From Spirosoma lacussanchae (GTDB lineage Bacteria; Bacteroidota; Bacteroidia; Cytophagales; Spirosomataceae): a DNA stretch of 64,000 bases. A program made the translations under genes and the position numbers. The notes below the pieces were generated by a model. It saw nothing but the letters and a program-made list of their open reading frames with translations, had not been told where the DNA came from and searched no databases. Shown here in pieces: positions 6,925-15,800 of the stretch. How positions within the stretch are numbered: the stretch's first letter is position 1; every line of letters starts with the position of its first letter. The stretch covers positions 372,001-436,000 of the forward strand of contig NZ_SWJG01000001.1 of the NCBI RefSeq assembly GCF_005870035.1. The letters run 5' to 3'.

Positions 6925-9669
6925 TTACCGAACGGGCCTGGCCTGCGCTTCCAGAATCAGCTGGTTGGTGGCGTTTTGGGGCGTAACATGAACGAAGGTG
7001 CCCCGACCCAGCTGGCTCAGCTTCTGGAGGCCCTGTCCGGTAAGGGCGTTGCGGCCAAAGGTGAAAACGGTCAGGGAGATGTCCTGCCGGGCGCGATCTT
7101 CGATGAGTTGAAGTACCTCCCCGCTGATTGCAAATTCGCCGTCGGTAGCCAGAATGATCCGGTTGTTACCGGCCCGGATGTAGTGTTTGTCCGCCACCTT
7201 GTAGGCCAGTTTCAGCCCGCCATTCCCGTCGGTATCGCCCGTCGATGTCAGCTCGTCAATGACGCGGGCAATCTCATCGACATGCGCTCCGGAGGTTGGT
7301 TTCAGGGCCACCCGCGCTTTGCCGGAATAAACTACGATGGAGAGCTGGTCTTCGGGCCGGAGCAGGGTCAGCAGCGCTTTGACCGACCGCTTCAGCAGGG
7401 GCAGTTTATAGGGCGAATCCATTGAGCCCGACACATCGAGCAGCAGCACCATGTTGTTCGGCGCAAATCCCGCCAGCGACGGACTGACCGCCCGGTCGCG
7501 GCTTCGGTCGACGTACATCGTGTCGACCCGCAGCCGCTCCACATAAACCGTATCCCGCAGCGTCGGTCCGGCAGCTACAGGAGCGGAGGGCGGTGAAACG
7601 GGCGTTGCCGGCGTTGTGGCCGGGCTGGGCGATGGCTCCCGGCGAGCGCGTGCCGATTCGGGCGGGCTGACCGGTACCGGAGCGGGGGGCAACCCCGTAG
7701 CCGACGCCTGCCGGCGAAACGCGAACAGGTCGGGCTGGTTAATGGCTTTCAGCCGGTTTTCTTTGGCCAGCTCGCAGAACTTGTTGTAAGGGTAAATGAG
7801 CTGATTGTTGTAGAAATAATAGACCGACTCGTAGGGATGGCTGGTGGCAGTGGGCCGGGGTAACGCGATCCGCTTTGTCAGCTCCGCGAACCGCAGCGAA
7901 CTCTCGGCCAGGTCTTCGTAGGGAGTGTAGGGGCAGAGTCCGTTGCTGCGTCCGTAGCGGGTCAGGCCGTTCAGGTTCGAATACTCATCGGCCATCAGCT
8001 GCCGGCCCATGGCTTCGAGAGAAGCGGTTTCGGGTAGCCGGTCCGACTGTCCGCTCAGGTACGCCCGGATACCCGCCAGCACGGCCCGGTTACTGTCAAC
8101 TGCGCTGAGCAGGGCTTTTCCGGCCCGGTTCCACGAGCTGCCCGGACTGGCTGTGGGGTAGCTTTCGTAAATACGCCGGATGTCGGTATATAACCGTTCT
8201 TTCTTCTGATCAAACGCATCGAACAGGTAGGCATAACGGTCCAGGATAGCGTCAGACCGCTGTAGCTGGTCCTGCTGGTAGCGTTTGTCGGCGGTGTAGT
8301 TCGTCAGTTCGATGCTCAGCTGGTCCATCTCGATCAGCATGTTCATGAGCACCTCGGCCTGACCGCTGACCGAAGCCCGGTACGGAAGTGGAATCGACTG
8401 GCTGTTGAGCCGCAGCAGCTGATAGAGGGAGGTGGGCAGTTTATAGTCGTCGTGGGCATACGTGAGGGCCGCCCGTTTCTGGCTCCGGGCCGGATCGCGC
8501 TGGTACTCCGCCGACGACTGGTAGTTGCGCAGGCCGACCTGTAGCGTATGCAGCTGCCGGAGCGACTCGTTGATGAAATCGACATAGGCGTTGAGGGCCA
8601 GAAACGTAGCGTGGCTGGCCGGTGCCGTTGCCGGGCGGGTGCTGAACGCCAGCGGGGGGCTGTTGACAAAAGGCGCAGCCGACGCAACCGTCCGGCTGAT
8701 CGGGGCGGGTGACTCGGTCAGGAAAGTAATGCTGACCGAGGGGTAGTCGAGCAGCGCCCGGGCCGACTGGCTGTAGTTGACAAAGCTGTGATACATGGCC
8801 AGCAAATCCTGATTGAGCGCCTGCAGCAGGGCCAGGTACACCTCGTTCCCGTGCCGGGCCGACTGCCGGGCGGCATAGGTATTGTCATCGATGGCCCGGC
8901 TTTTGAGGGCCTGCATGGCCTGTAAAGCCGTTTTGAACGACGCCAGCATGGACGAGGCCGGGTAGCCGATCCGGGGGGCGGTCTGGCCGAAGCGTTGCAG
9001 CCGTTCCGCATCGGCCAGCATATGTTGCTGCACCCGGTCAGCGGGCCAGGCCGCGGGGCTATCGTCGTGGAGCACGAAGGGGAGGGCCGACAGCAGCGCC
9101 TGCTGGCTTTGCAGCACCTGTTCCATCTCGTGTTCGGCAACCAGATACGGGTCGCTGGCCTGGTAGGGCTGGTACCGCCGGTAAATCTGCCGGATCTGCT
9201 GGTAGCAGGCATCCTTCTCTTGGCCGAACTGACCGGCGAGGGTCTGTAGCGCGCGTACCAGCGAGTCGGACCGGCTCAGGTTGTCGCGCCGGTAATCGCC
9301 CAGGCGCACGTAGGTTTCCAGGGCCTTGCCGGTCTGGTCGATCTGGTTCAGCCGTTGCCAGAGGCCCTGCGCGCCGGTTGTCAACAATTGCCGTTCGGCG
9401 GCAGTCAGTCCGGTAGCGGCCAGTGCTTTCTGGTAATAATACGTCTCCAGCGGCCCCGACGAAGGCAGCCGCAGCGTACCATCGGCTTTTTTGCGATACC
9501 GCTGCACCTCGGCCTCATACGCTTTCAGGGCCAGACAGCGCCCGTTGACCACGTCGACCGACTGACTCAGGAACGCCACATACTGGTTGAGCGTCTGCGG
9601 GGGCGGCTCGGCCGGAGCCGCTGCCAGGGGCCGGGCCAGCAACAGGAGTGAACAAAGCAACGTCTGCAT
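6925..9669 (-). CDS. Secreted VWA-domain protein with internally duplicated N-terminal half
   Basis: 914-residue exported protein with a signal peptide (about 1-18). The C-terminal 177 residues form a von Willebrand factor A domain with an intact MIDAS: D745-x-S747-x-S749 (LLDVSGSMDS), a Thr near 810-813 and D843 (LATDGEF). Residues about 26-330 and 355-655 look like two divergent copies of one helical module: each has a short Tyr-rich helix, an RRDNLSRSDSLV or QQDQLQRSDAIL match, then QIRQIYRRY or DIRRIYESY. A Pro/Ser/Ala-rich linker (about 660-715) joins them to VWA. It probably binds a protein partner in a metal-dependent way at the periplasm or surface. The module is not recognised. Confidence 0.85.
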   Translation of the reverse strand: MQTLLCSLLLLARPLAAAPAEPPPQTLNQYVAFLSQSVDVVNGRCLALKAYEAEVQRYRKKADGTLRLPSSGPLETYYYQKALAATGLTAAERQLLTTGAQGLWQRLNQIDQTGKALETYVRLGDYRRDNLSRSDSLVRALQTLAGQFGQEKDACYQQIRQIYRRYQPYQASDPYLVAEHEMEQVLQSQQALLSALPFVLHDDSPAAWPADRVQQHMLADAERLQRFGQTAPRIGYPASSMLASFKTALQAMQALKSRAIDDNTYAARQSARHGNEVYLALLQALNQDLLAMYHSFVNYSQSARALLDYPSVSITFLTESPAPISRTVASAAPFVNSPPLAFSTRPATAPASHATFLALNAYVDFINESLRQLHTLQVGLRNYQSSAEYQRDPARSQKRAALTYAHDDYKLPTSLYQLLRLNSQSIPLPYRASVSGQAEVLMNMLIEMDQLSIELTNYTADKRYQQDQLQRSDAILDRYAYLFDAFDQKKERLYTDIRRIYESYPTASPGSSWNRAGKALLSAVDSNRAVLAGIRAYLSGQSDRLPETASLEAMGRQLMADEYSNLNGLTRYGRSNGLCPYTPYEDLAESSLRFAELTKRIALPRPTATSHPYESVYYFYNNQLIYPYNKFCELAKENRLKAINQPDLFAFRRQASATGLPPAPVPVSPPESARARREPSPSPATTPATPVSPPSAPVAAGPTLRDTVYVERLRVDTMYVDRSRDRAVSPSLAGFAPNNMVLLLDVSGSMDSPYKLPLLKRSVKALLTLLRPEDQLSIVVYSGKARVALKPTSGAHVDEIARVIDELTSTGDTDGNGGLKLAYKVADKHYIRAGNNRIILATDGEFAISGEVLQLIEDRARQDISLTVFTFGRNALTGQGLQKLSQLGRGTFVHVTPQNATNQLILEAQARPVR

Positions 9670-9724
9670 ACCCGAAAGATCGGAAGAGGAGCCTGTTCCC
9701 CGCCCCAGTGCTTTAGCCAGCGGT

Positions 9725-11137
9725 CTACCGATTTTTTGGCAGGACCGTTACCAGTACGCGCTGGTAGCGTGTCAGAGCCGGACTGCCGTTATCCGTTACC
9801 GATACGATAAAATGCAGCGTTTCGGGTTTGCTGACATCGGGGGCCGTCAGGGTAGTAGCGGGGGCGGCTGGCTGGCTGATCACCAGGTCCCGATGGCTCA
9901 GATACGTACCGGCTTCCGGATAATAGAGCCAGTTGTAGGTCAGGGAGTTGCCGTCGGGGTCGGTCGAGCCCCGCGCGTTGAGGGTGATGGGCTCTCCGCT
10001 GGTTACGTTTAGGGCCGCCGGGTGATTCAGCACGACCCGGGGCGGATGGTTGGCTTCGCTGAACGGCTTCACACACCAGTCCATCCGGGCCGCGAAGTCA
10101 TGCTGATAGGCCTGCCGCCAGCGCCAGATAGTGGCCTGATTGCTCCGGTGCATGTGTCCGTCGACCCCCTTCACCTCATCGTCGGCGTCGGTGAAAAACG
10201 GGCGGGTCTCCGGCTCCGAAAACCAGGGTCGGGTGCGGGGCTGATAGTATTCGTAGCGGCCGCCCCAGCCGCCATAGTCCGGGTGTTCGGGGACGTTCAA
10301 CCCATTGTCGATCAAATGCAGAAATGATGGGGTATCGCCCTCCATCAGGTATTTGGTAAGCGGATACAGCGCTCCCAGCGGGCCGTGACCCTGCCGGATG
10401 TTGACATCCAGCCAGGGGTTATCGACCAGCGAAAAATCGGCACCCGTGAACCGACCGTGGTGCCGATCGCCACTGATGCCGTTCCAGGTGGCGTAGTGGT
10501 ACGCTCCCCGGCCATATACGCCGGGACTGGCCACGTAGAAAAGCGACGGAAAAGTTTTGCGCAGCCAGGGCCCCGAATCATCCTGGTCGGAGATGGTGTA
10601 GACCCTGAGTTTAGCGATAAAGCGGTTCAGCTCTTCCGCTGATCGGGTCATCGATACCTTCCAGAGCGCCTGTGCCAGGCAGTTCGGTCCGCCCCAGCTC
10701 AGCACCCAGACGGGCCGCTCGTCGTTTTTGTCGACAACCTGAATGATCAAGTCCGAGCCGGGCGAGTCATTACCGGGACCAACCGCCTGCCTGCCGAACC
10801 GGGGCAGGGCCGGTCTGATCAGACCCAATAGCTGCGCGGCTTCCGGATAGCCGGGTTCGTGCAATGCCAGGTTCGCCCTGACCTGCCCGTAGGCTGTAAC
10901 GACCTCCCTTATTTTCTCGGGCGCAACCCGCTCCTGCTGATGAACCGACGTAGTGGCAATCAAGCCTTCAATATCCCACTGATTGGCATAGAGCAGAAAC
11001 CGAATCAGCGACTGCGTATCGTCGGGCTCATTCTCTATATCGGTCAGTACCAGCACCCGGGGTTTAGGACGGGTATCGGTTACCTTCGCCCAGGCAGGAA
11101 GCACCAGCAGCATCAGAAAAACAAACGAAAGTCGCAT
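9725..11137 (-). CDS. DUF1593 family secreted protein (nucleoside-hydrolase-like fold)
   Basis: 470 residues with a clear signal peptide (1-17, ending PAWA). The mature N-terminus carries [17 protein letters not shown], with D33, E37, D39 and D40 resembling the calcium/ribose-binding Asp cluster of nucleoside hydrolases, as in the DUF1593 family often annotated as cellulose-binding or sugar-binding proteins. The last 95 residues are an Ig-like domain ([14 protein letters not shown]). Expected in the periplasm, acting on carbohydrate or nucleoside-like material; the substrate is not known. It is followed 55 bases later by the VWA gene on the same strand. Confidence 0.88.
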   Translation of the reverse strand: MRLSFVFLMLLVLPAWAKVTDTRPKPRVLVLTDIENEPDDTQSLIRFLLYANQWDIEGLIATTSVHQQERVAPEKIREVVTAYGQVRANLALHEPGYPEAAQLLGLIRPALPRFGRQAVGPGNDSPGSDLIIQVVDKNDERPVWVLSWGGPNCLAQALWKVSMTRSAEELNRFIAKLRVYTISDQDDSGPWLRKTFPSLFYVASPGVYGRGAYHYATWNGISGDRHHGRFTGADFSLVDNPWLDVNIRQGHGPLGALYPLTKYLMEGDTPSFLHLIDNGLNVPEHPDYGGWGGRYEYYQPRTRPWFSEPETRPFFTDADDEVKGVDGHMHRSNQATIWRWRQAYQHDFAARMDWCVKPFSEANHPPRVVLNHPAALNVTSGEPITLNARGSTDPDGNSLTYNWLYYPEAGTYLSHRDLVISQPAAPATTLTAPDVSKPETLHFIVSVTDNGSPALTRYQRVLVTVLPKNR

Positions 11138-11162
11138 AATCGGTCTAGGGAAAAGCCATCGG

Positions 11163-11170
11163 CAAAGCTA
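11163..11170 (-). promoter_or_regulatory. Candidate -7 element (TAGCTTTG) for the DUF1593 gene
   Basis: On the minus strand this reads TAGCTTTG, an exact TAnnTTTG match, 25 bases before the ATG at 11137. A -33 element at normal spacing is not obvious. Confidence 0.5.
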
Positions 11171-11414
11171 TGCGTTTGTGCTTATGAATGCACGGTATCG
11201 CCGGTTCGCCAGGGTAGCGGGATGGCCTACTGATCATTGACTGCTATAAAAAGAGATAATCAGGCGATGACAAACCAGACCCATTGTTGCTCAGATCAGG
11301 GTTCGCGAAGCTGAATAGAAAACCAATCTGCGGGTCCTGAAAGCGATGAAGGTGCTGTCTCCGTCAGACGCAATTCGTACGGACGGCTGGCTGCGTGACA
11401 GGGGTACAATGAAG

Positions 11415-12212
11415 CTAACTGGTCAGAAACTTCTCTTCAACGTAGGTGATATACCAGTCAGGAACCAGGTCGGTAGAAACGGTAAGGTCGCTGCCGGTTT
11501 TGCGGGCTACCTCGATACTATCCTGACCGTTGGTCGAATTGTCGAACAGAAAGGCCTCGTCGGATAGCCGAAGGGCCCCGGCCAGATTATCGAGCGAACC
11601 GATGTATCGACTGCGAATTTTGGCTTCATTGACCGGATGACCACCGGAGGCCACCCGAAACCTGACCCGGGCCACGTTAATGTCGGCGTCGCGGGTGGTG
11701 ATGTAGTACAGGCGTACTGTAAAGCCAGCCTCTTTGGCCCGTTGCATGATGTCCAGTTTGTCGACATGCGACATGACCGTTTCAAATGCAAATGATTTCC
11801 GGGCTTCGATGAGGGCGTACCGAATGAAATCAATGATGAGGGCGGCTACATACGAGTCGACATCGAGCCGGTCGGGGTCGCCTTCAACAGGAACCGTTCT
11901 GATAATGATTACGCCATGTACCAGTTTTACGCATTTCAGTAGTTGCTCGGTTGTAATCCGTTTAACCTGGCAAATTTTATCGGTAAGGGTAGAGGTGAGC
12001 ACAAACCGGTTCCATCTGGATAATGGAAGTACCGAAAGCCCAAAAATTCGTAAATCGCAGAAGGGGTTTCTGCGCAGTTCCTGTTCCAAATCATCGGCAT
12101 TGAGGTAGACCGTATCGGGCGGATAAGGATACTGAACGTTTTGCCGTACGTACTTGACAATGGTAGTTTTACCGGAACCATTGGGTCCGGCAAATAAGGT
12201 CAGGGTAGGCAC
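11415..12212 (-). CDS. Zeta-toxin-like P-loop kinase
   Basis: 265-residue P-loop protein of the zeta toxin/ZTL family. Visible are Walker A GPNGSGKTT (9-17), NADD (38-41), the zeta signature SFAFETVMSH (140-149), a RVASGGHPV stretch with basic residues at 187-193, RSRY (200-203) and FDNS (223-226). Known zeta toxins phosphorylate UDP-N-acetyl sugars and poison cell-wall synthesis. About 50 residues inserted between NADD and the FETVMSH helix (about 55-115) set it in a longer sub-family. A small gene ends 6 bases upstream, in the place of an antitoxin. It could also be a non-toxic housekeeping ZTL kinase. Fold firm; toxicity inferred. Confidence 0.85.
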   Translation of the reverse strand: MPTLTLFAGPNGSGKTTIVKYVRQNVQYPYPPDTVYLNADDLEQELRRNPFCDLRIFGLSVLPLSRWNRFVLTSTLTDKICQVKRITTEQLLKCVKLVHGVIIIRTVPVEGDPDRLDVDSYVAALIIDFIRYALIEARKSFAFETVMSHVDKLDIMQRAKEAGFTVRLYYITTRDADINVARVRFRVASGGHPVNEAKIRSRYIGSLDNLAGALRLSDEAFLFDNSTNGQDSIEVARKTGSDLTVSTDLVPDWYITYVEEKFLTS

Positions 12213-12218
12213 GATATG

Positions 12219-12464
12219 TTAGGAGATGATCAGCAGCCGCCGGGTAGGCTTTTGCAGAGGTGTCAACTGTTTCAGAACGGTTCGGCGATTGTCAGGCCCC
12301 AGCTCGATCAGTTCATCGCCTTCTGCCACCACAACGGGTTGATTACTGACACGCGCATCTAGAAAGGCCGTATGAACGGCTTTTGCGGCCATCGAGGCCA
12401 CCGTCATATCAACGGTTACGCCTGTTTCCTCTGGAATACTGATCATATGGTGCGACGCATTCAT
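12219..12464 (-). CDS. Small protein, possible partner or antitoxin of the zeta-like kinase
   Basis: 81 residues from ATG 12464 (MNASHHMIS); an ATG at 12446 or a TTG at 12473 are alternatives. It is not recognised. The N-terminal part reads like a short strand-helix module (MISIPEETGVTVDMTVASMAAKAVHTAF), followed by QPVVVAEGDELIELGPDNRR and a basic tail. It ends 6 bases before the zeta-like gene, the common order for antitoxin before toxin. It does not look like the three-helix epsilon antitoxin, so a role as neutraliser is only inferred from position. Confidence 0.6.
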   Translation of the reverse strand: MNASHHMISIPEETGVTVDMTVASMAAKAVHTAFLDARVSNQPVVVAEGDELIELGPDNRRTVLKQLTPLQKPTRRLLIIS

Positions 12465-12609
12465 AAAACACAAACGCTAAAGTTACTGAATAACGTTGAA
12501 ACGGCAAGGACTGTATAATAGATAACAAACGGGGTAAGCTTTTGATTCAGAAATGATTGATTGGTTTAGTGGCGTACTGGTAACCCTGGCAAATAGCCTG
12601 CCATTTCGC

Positions 12610-12673
12610 TTAGTCATCGACCCCGGTCCATAATCTATACTTTCGAAGATGATGGACCGGGGTCGATGACTAA
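12610..12673. repeat. Perfect 22-bp inverted repeat with 20-base loop
   Basis: Arms 12610-12631 and 12652-12673 are exact reverse complements, GC-rich in the middle; the loop is 12632-12651 and contains a small TTCGAA palindrome. No T-run follows on either strand. It has the same build as the hairpin at 3819-3872 but an unrelated sequence. Function unknown. Confidence 0.9.
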
Positions 12674-12790
12674 AACTGGTAAACCCGGCGAGATTTGTAA
12701 TAATCCGGATGGAGTGAAGAGCAAGGCCCGGCCCATTGCCTGAGCAGCATCGATAAATACCTTTAATCAGGTTCTGTCAACCAGCGGGTC

Positions 12791-12833
12791 AAAAAATCAA
12801 AAAGCCATTTAACATTGCTGCTAAATGGCTTTT
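12791..12833 (-). terminator. Intrinsic terminator of tRNA-Asn
   Basis: A 12-bp perfect stem (12800-12811 with 12822-12833) starts 2 bases after the tRNA 3' end, and on the minus strand is followed by a T-rich run. The loop contains CAGCAATG, also found in the tRNA-Val terminator. Confidence 0.85.
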
Positions 12834-12834
12834 G

Positions 12835-12908
12835 CTCCCGAAGCTGGGCTCGAACCAGCGACCCTCTGATTAACAGTCAGATGCTCTAACCGACTGAGCT
12901 ATTCGGGA
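12835..12908 (-). tRNA. tRNA-Asn (GTT)
   Basis: On the minus strand the 74 bases fold as a full cloverleaf: acceptor TCCCGAA with TTCGGGA, D arm GCTCAGTCGGTTAGAGC, anticodon loop CTGTTAA with anticodon GTT, and T arm with GGTTCGAGCCC. The discriminator is G, as expected for Asn. CCA is not encoded. A promoter and a terminator flank it closely. Confidence 0.97.
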
Positions 12909-12929
12909 GTGTGTCGGTTATTGTGGGTG

Positions 12930-12960
12930 CAAAAGTAGTGCGTAACACAACACCGCGCAA
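12930..12960 (-). promoter_or_regulatory. Promoter of tRNA-Asn
   Basis: Minus strand TACTTTTG (12930-12937) is an exact TAnnTTTG and a TTG (12958-12960) lies 20 bases upstream, the standard Bacteroidota spacing. The element ends 21 bases before the tRNA. Confidence 0.75.
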
Positions 12961-13028
12961 GTATATTTCCAGAAAAAATATACCGTCAGAGGGTAGCAGG
13001 CGGTATAGGCTGGCTACCCCGCTGATGA

Positions 13029-13358
13029 TCAGCGCGCTGGATAGCCGCCCTGAGGACCGCCAAACATGTCGGGCCGGTTGTTCGGTACGTTTTGCAGGAT
13101 CAGCTCCTTGATGCGCCGGGCGTCGCCCTTGGTAAAGTTGCGGATCACGATCTCCGGCCGCGCCCGCGGAATCACCCGCACCGTCGAGAAGAAAACGCCA
13201 TTGTCGATCTCGACGCCCGAAATGTCGGAGTAGAATACGAAGTTGTCGGTGCCGCCAATGAGCTTGCGCACCCGGAACGTAACCCCTTTGTCGTTGAACT
13301 CAACCTCGTCGCGGTTGATGGGGTCCTTGAAACTGCTGGAATGGAATTTTTCGTTCAT
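13029..13358 (-). CDS. Small PH-domain-like protein of unknown function
   Basis: 109 residues without signal peptide or membrane segment. The middle part alternates strands in the manner of bacterial PH-like (YdbS/YdbT-type) domains: VTFRVRKLIGG, NFVFYSDISGVEI, GVFFSTVRVIPR, EIVIRNF, then a helix ARRIKELIL. The last 18 residues are Gly/Pro/Asn-rich and look disordered. The fold is my inference; the gene itself is well supported by codon use and a clean ATG. It lies downstream of rsmG on the same strand with a gap of about 190 bases. Confidence 0.75.
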   Translation of the reverse strand: MNEKFHSSSFKDPINRDEVEFNDKGVTFRVRKLIGGTDNFVFYSDISGVEIDNGVFFSTVRVIPRARPEIVIRNFTKGDARRIKELILQNVPNNRPDMFGGPQGGYPAR

Positions 13359-13551
13359 AGTTGATTTGGGTAGGTCGATACTGAAATCCGGTTGTCGGTA
13401 AAGTGCCTCCGGGGTTTAGTTGGTTCGGGTAGCGCGCATCCCGACACTGTGGTCCGTGTCTGCACCGGCGATGCTGCCCGACCATAACTTTAACGCATAA
13501 CCGACGGCCATTAGCTATACCTGGCGAACCGGTGTTTCTTCATCGTGATAC

Positions 13552-14184
13552 CTATTTCTTCGGGACGTAAATTACTTTTTTGGTTTCGAAAAACGGCTCT
13601 TTGAAGTAATCGGAGAGGTCGTAGACCCGGTACCGGTCAGGGACTTCGGCGAGTTCTTCGGTCAGGTCACCGCCTTTCAGGTACAAAACCCCGTTGGGGC
13701 GGTCGTTGTTGCCACTTTTGTGAATCTTGTAGCGAACCCAGCCCAGAAACGGTTTCAGCCGCGTTACGGCCCGACTCACCACAAAATCGTAGGTGGTGTT
13801 GAGCTGCTCCACGCGGGCCTGCTCGGCCCTGACGTTGGTGAGGCCCAGCGCGTCGGCTACTTCCTGCACCACTTTGATCTTTTTGCCGATGCTGTCGACC
13901 AGATGAAAGTCGGCCATGGGAAACAGGATAGCCAGCGGAATGCCCGGAAAGCCGCCCCCCGTGCCTACGTCCAGGATTTCGGTGCCGGGTTTGAACGATA
14001 CAATCTTGGCGATACCCAGCGAGTGGAGCACATGCTTCTCGTAGAGGGCGTCGATGTCCTGCCGCGAAATAACGTTGATTTTGGCGTTCCAGTCGCGGTA
14101 GAGCCCGTCCAGCGCGGCAAACTGCTCTCGCTGTTGCTCTGTCAGGTTCGGAAAATAAGTAAGCAGAAGATCAATAGTCATCAC
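13552..14184 (-). CDS. rsmG: 16S rRNA (guanine(527)-N(7))-methyltransferase RsmG
   Basis: Methylates N7 of G527 in 16S rRNA using S-adenosylmethionine. The 210 residues match family length. NVISRQD (37-43) is the substrate-side motif, GTGGGFPG (74-81) the SAM-binding loop, and VSRAVT (136-141) the conserved late motif. Two adjacent Met codons (14184 and 14181) can both start. It follows the GT2 gene on the same strand with 56 bases between, so they may share a transcript. Confidence 0.97.
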   Translation of the reverse strand: MMTIDLLLTYFPNLTEQQREQFAALDGLYRDWNAKINVISRQDIDALYEKHVLHSLGIAKIVSFKPGTEILDVGTGGGFPGIPLAILFPMADFHLVDSIGKKIKVVQEVADALGLTNVRAEQARVEQLNTTYDFVVSRAVTRLKPFLGWVRYKIHKSGNNDRPNGVLYLKGGDLTEELAEVPDRYRVYDLSDYFKEPFFETKKVIYVPKK

Positions 14185-14240
14185 AGTTCATTCAAGTGGC
14201 CCGGTCGCCTGCCGACCGCTCATCGGTCTTCTCTGGCCAT

Positions 14241-15527
14241 CTACCGCCAGTGGTAGCGCTGCCGACGTCGGCGGAAGAGGGTTTTCAGACCCGCCAGGCC
14301 GTAATAGATGCCAAGCATCAGGTCGGTCAACGGCACCAGCGCCCAGTGAACGGTATGCGCCAGCCGGTAGCTGATTCGGCCCACAACGCCCCAGAACGCC
14401 AGCCACCGAAACGCAAACCCGCCCGAGGCAACGAGCAAAAGTAGCCATTCGTCGGTCGTGAACGGCGCCTGTCGTATTTCTTTTATCAGCAGCACACTAC
14501 CAGCCGCCAGGGCCAGCAGCCAGCTGAGCACGTGCGAGCCGGTGAGCAGACCCAGCCGGAATTTATGGCCCGGCTTGTAGTGCTTGCCTACGTTCAGGTG
14601 CCGCCGTTTCTGGATGCGCCAGTCGGCCCAGCTTTCCTTTGGTTTCGACCACACGAAGGTGTCTTCGTCGAGGCAGATGGCGGTGTTGCGGGCCGTGGCT
14701 ACTTCGTTGATGAACAGATCATCGTCGCCACCGAGCACGTTCTTGTGGGTATAAAAACCCCGGTTGGCGAAGAAGGTTTTGGTCCGGTAGGCCAGGTTGC
14801 GCCCCACGCCCATATACGGCCGACCCACCAGCGCCAGCGAAAAGTACTGCACGGCCGTAAACAGCGTTTCGGCGCGGATGAGCAGGTTCAGCAGACCCGG
14901 CTGGGCTTCGTAGGGCGAAAAACCGAGAACGATGGCGCGGCTGGGATCGGTGAGGGGCGCGACCATACCGGCCAGCCAGTCGGCCGAAGCGGGGCGGCAG
15001 TCGGCGTCGGTGAGCAGGACGGTGGGGTAGGTGGCTTTTTTGAGGGCTATGGTCAGGGCGTACTTCTTCGGGGTAACGTGCTCGTGTTCGTTGGCGATGC
15101 GGATGAACCGAACCCGGTCGAGGCTGGCGATGTCGTTTTCGAGGTACGCCACGGTGCCGTCGGTCGAGCGGTCGTCCATGACGAGCACTTCAAAGGTGGG
15201 GTAGTGCTGCTCGTTGAGCAGGGGCAGCAGCTCGGTCAGGTTGTGTAGCTCATTATGGGCGCAAACCACGACCGTCACGCCCGCGGCTTCGTCGTCGGTC
15301 AGCGTCTCACCAGCGGCCTGTCGCGATCGGACAGGCGCCGAAACCGCTTCGGCTACCGCCACCGCCATCCGCTGGGGCTGCCGGTAAAAGGCCGTTCGGG
15401 TGTAGATAAACAGGATATAAACGAGCTGAATGCCGACCACAAGCAGCCAGGCGATCAGGAGGGCAGTGATCACGGAAAAAGTAAACGGTTGTTCGGTAGT
15501 GAATTGATTATCTGAATGAAGCGGCAA
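14241..15527 (-). CDS. Membrane glycosyltransferase family 2 (processive, cellulose-synthase-like)
   Basis: 428 residues with one N-terminal membrane helix (about 17-42) and two or three C-terminal helices (from about 325). The cytosolic GT-A domain carries MDDRSTDGT (117-125), TDADC (173-177), GGDDDLF (266-272) and QKRRH (306-310), corresponding to the D, DxD, D/E-D-D and QxxRW positions of processive enzymes, although the Trp of QxxRW is His here. It probably builds or extends a glycan at the inner membrane. No partner synthase subunit is next to it, so it could instead make a glycolipid. Confidence 0.9.
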   Translation of the reverse strand: MPLHSDNQFTTEQPFTFSVITALLIAWLLVVGIQLVYILFIYTRTAFYRQPQRMAVAVAEAVSAPVRSRQAAGETLTDDEAAGVTVVVCAHNELHNLTELLPLLNEQHYPTFEVLVMDDRSTDGTVAYLENDIASLDRVRFIRIANEHEHVTPKKYALTIALKKATYPTVLLTDADCRPASADWLAGMVAPLTDPSRAIVLGFSPYEAQPGLLNLLIRAETLFTAVQYFSLALVGRPYMGVGRNLAYRTKTFFANRGFYTHKNVLGGDDDLFINEVATARNTAICLDEDTFVWSKPKESWADWRIQKRRHLNVGKHYKPGHKFRLGLLTGSHVLSWLLALAAGSVLLIKEIRQAPFTTDEWLLLLVASGGFAFRWLAFWGVVGRISYRLAHTVHWALVPLTDLMLGIYYGLAGLKTLFRRRRQRYHWR

Positions 15528-15535
15528 AGGTAAAG

Positions 15536-15783
15536 AAGAGTGATGAGTTATGAGCGATTAGCGATGAGCGGGAATGAATGATGAGTGATGAGTTATGAAT
15601 GATGAGCGATGAGTGATAAATGATGAGCCACCCGTGGCCGTGGGGACACGTACACCTGTCCGGATGGTGTTGCTGTCGCGAAGGTGGCCGTGGGGACACG
15701 CCCACAGGTGGCTCATAGCTGTCACTCATCGCTCATAGCCAATCGCTCATCGCTTATCACTCATCATTCATAACTCATCACTC
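15536..15783. repeat. 248-bp inverted-repeat element with short ATGAGTG-like repeats
   Basis: Left arm (15536-15632) and right arm (15707-15783) are imperfect reverse complements built from degenerate 7-8 base units of the type TGATGAGT or GCGATGAG. The innermost TGAGCCACC (15624-15632) pairs exactly with 15707-15715. Inside are two exact direct copies of GTGGCCGTGGGGACACG (15634-15650 and 15684-15700), 50 bases apart. It fills the gap between the divergent GT2 and tgt genes. It resembles a non-autonomous REP/MITE-like element. Confidence 0.8.
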
Positions 15784-15789
15784 CTTCCC

Positions 15790-15797
15790 TATCTTTG
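15790..15797 (+). promoter_or_regulatory. Candidate -7 element (TATCTTTG) directly before tgt
   Basis: Exact TAnnTTTG match only three bases before the tgt ATG at 15801. If it is used, transcription would start at or just inside the start codon, giving a leaderless message, or the true promoter lies upstream in the repeat element. Confidence 0.45.
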
Positions 15798-15800
15798 TGA

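Larger units (their letters stand above)
12474..12834. other. Intergenic region between tRNA-Asn and the zeta-like pair
   Basis: About 360 bases without a supported gene. It holds the terminator of tRNA-Asn at its right end and a 22-bp perfect hairpin near 12610-12673, both listed separately. The promoter of the zeta-like pair should be at the left end; TAACTTTA near 12484-12491 on the minus strand is one mismatch from consensus. Confidence 0.5.

Noticed and set aside
15541..15630. CRISPR array from repeated ATGAGTG-like units
   Set aside because: Units are 7-8 bases, degenerate and without spacers of constant length; no cas genes nearby.
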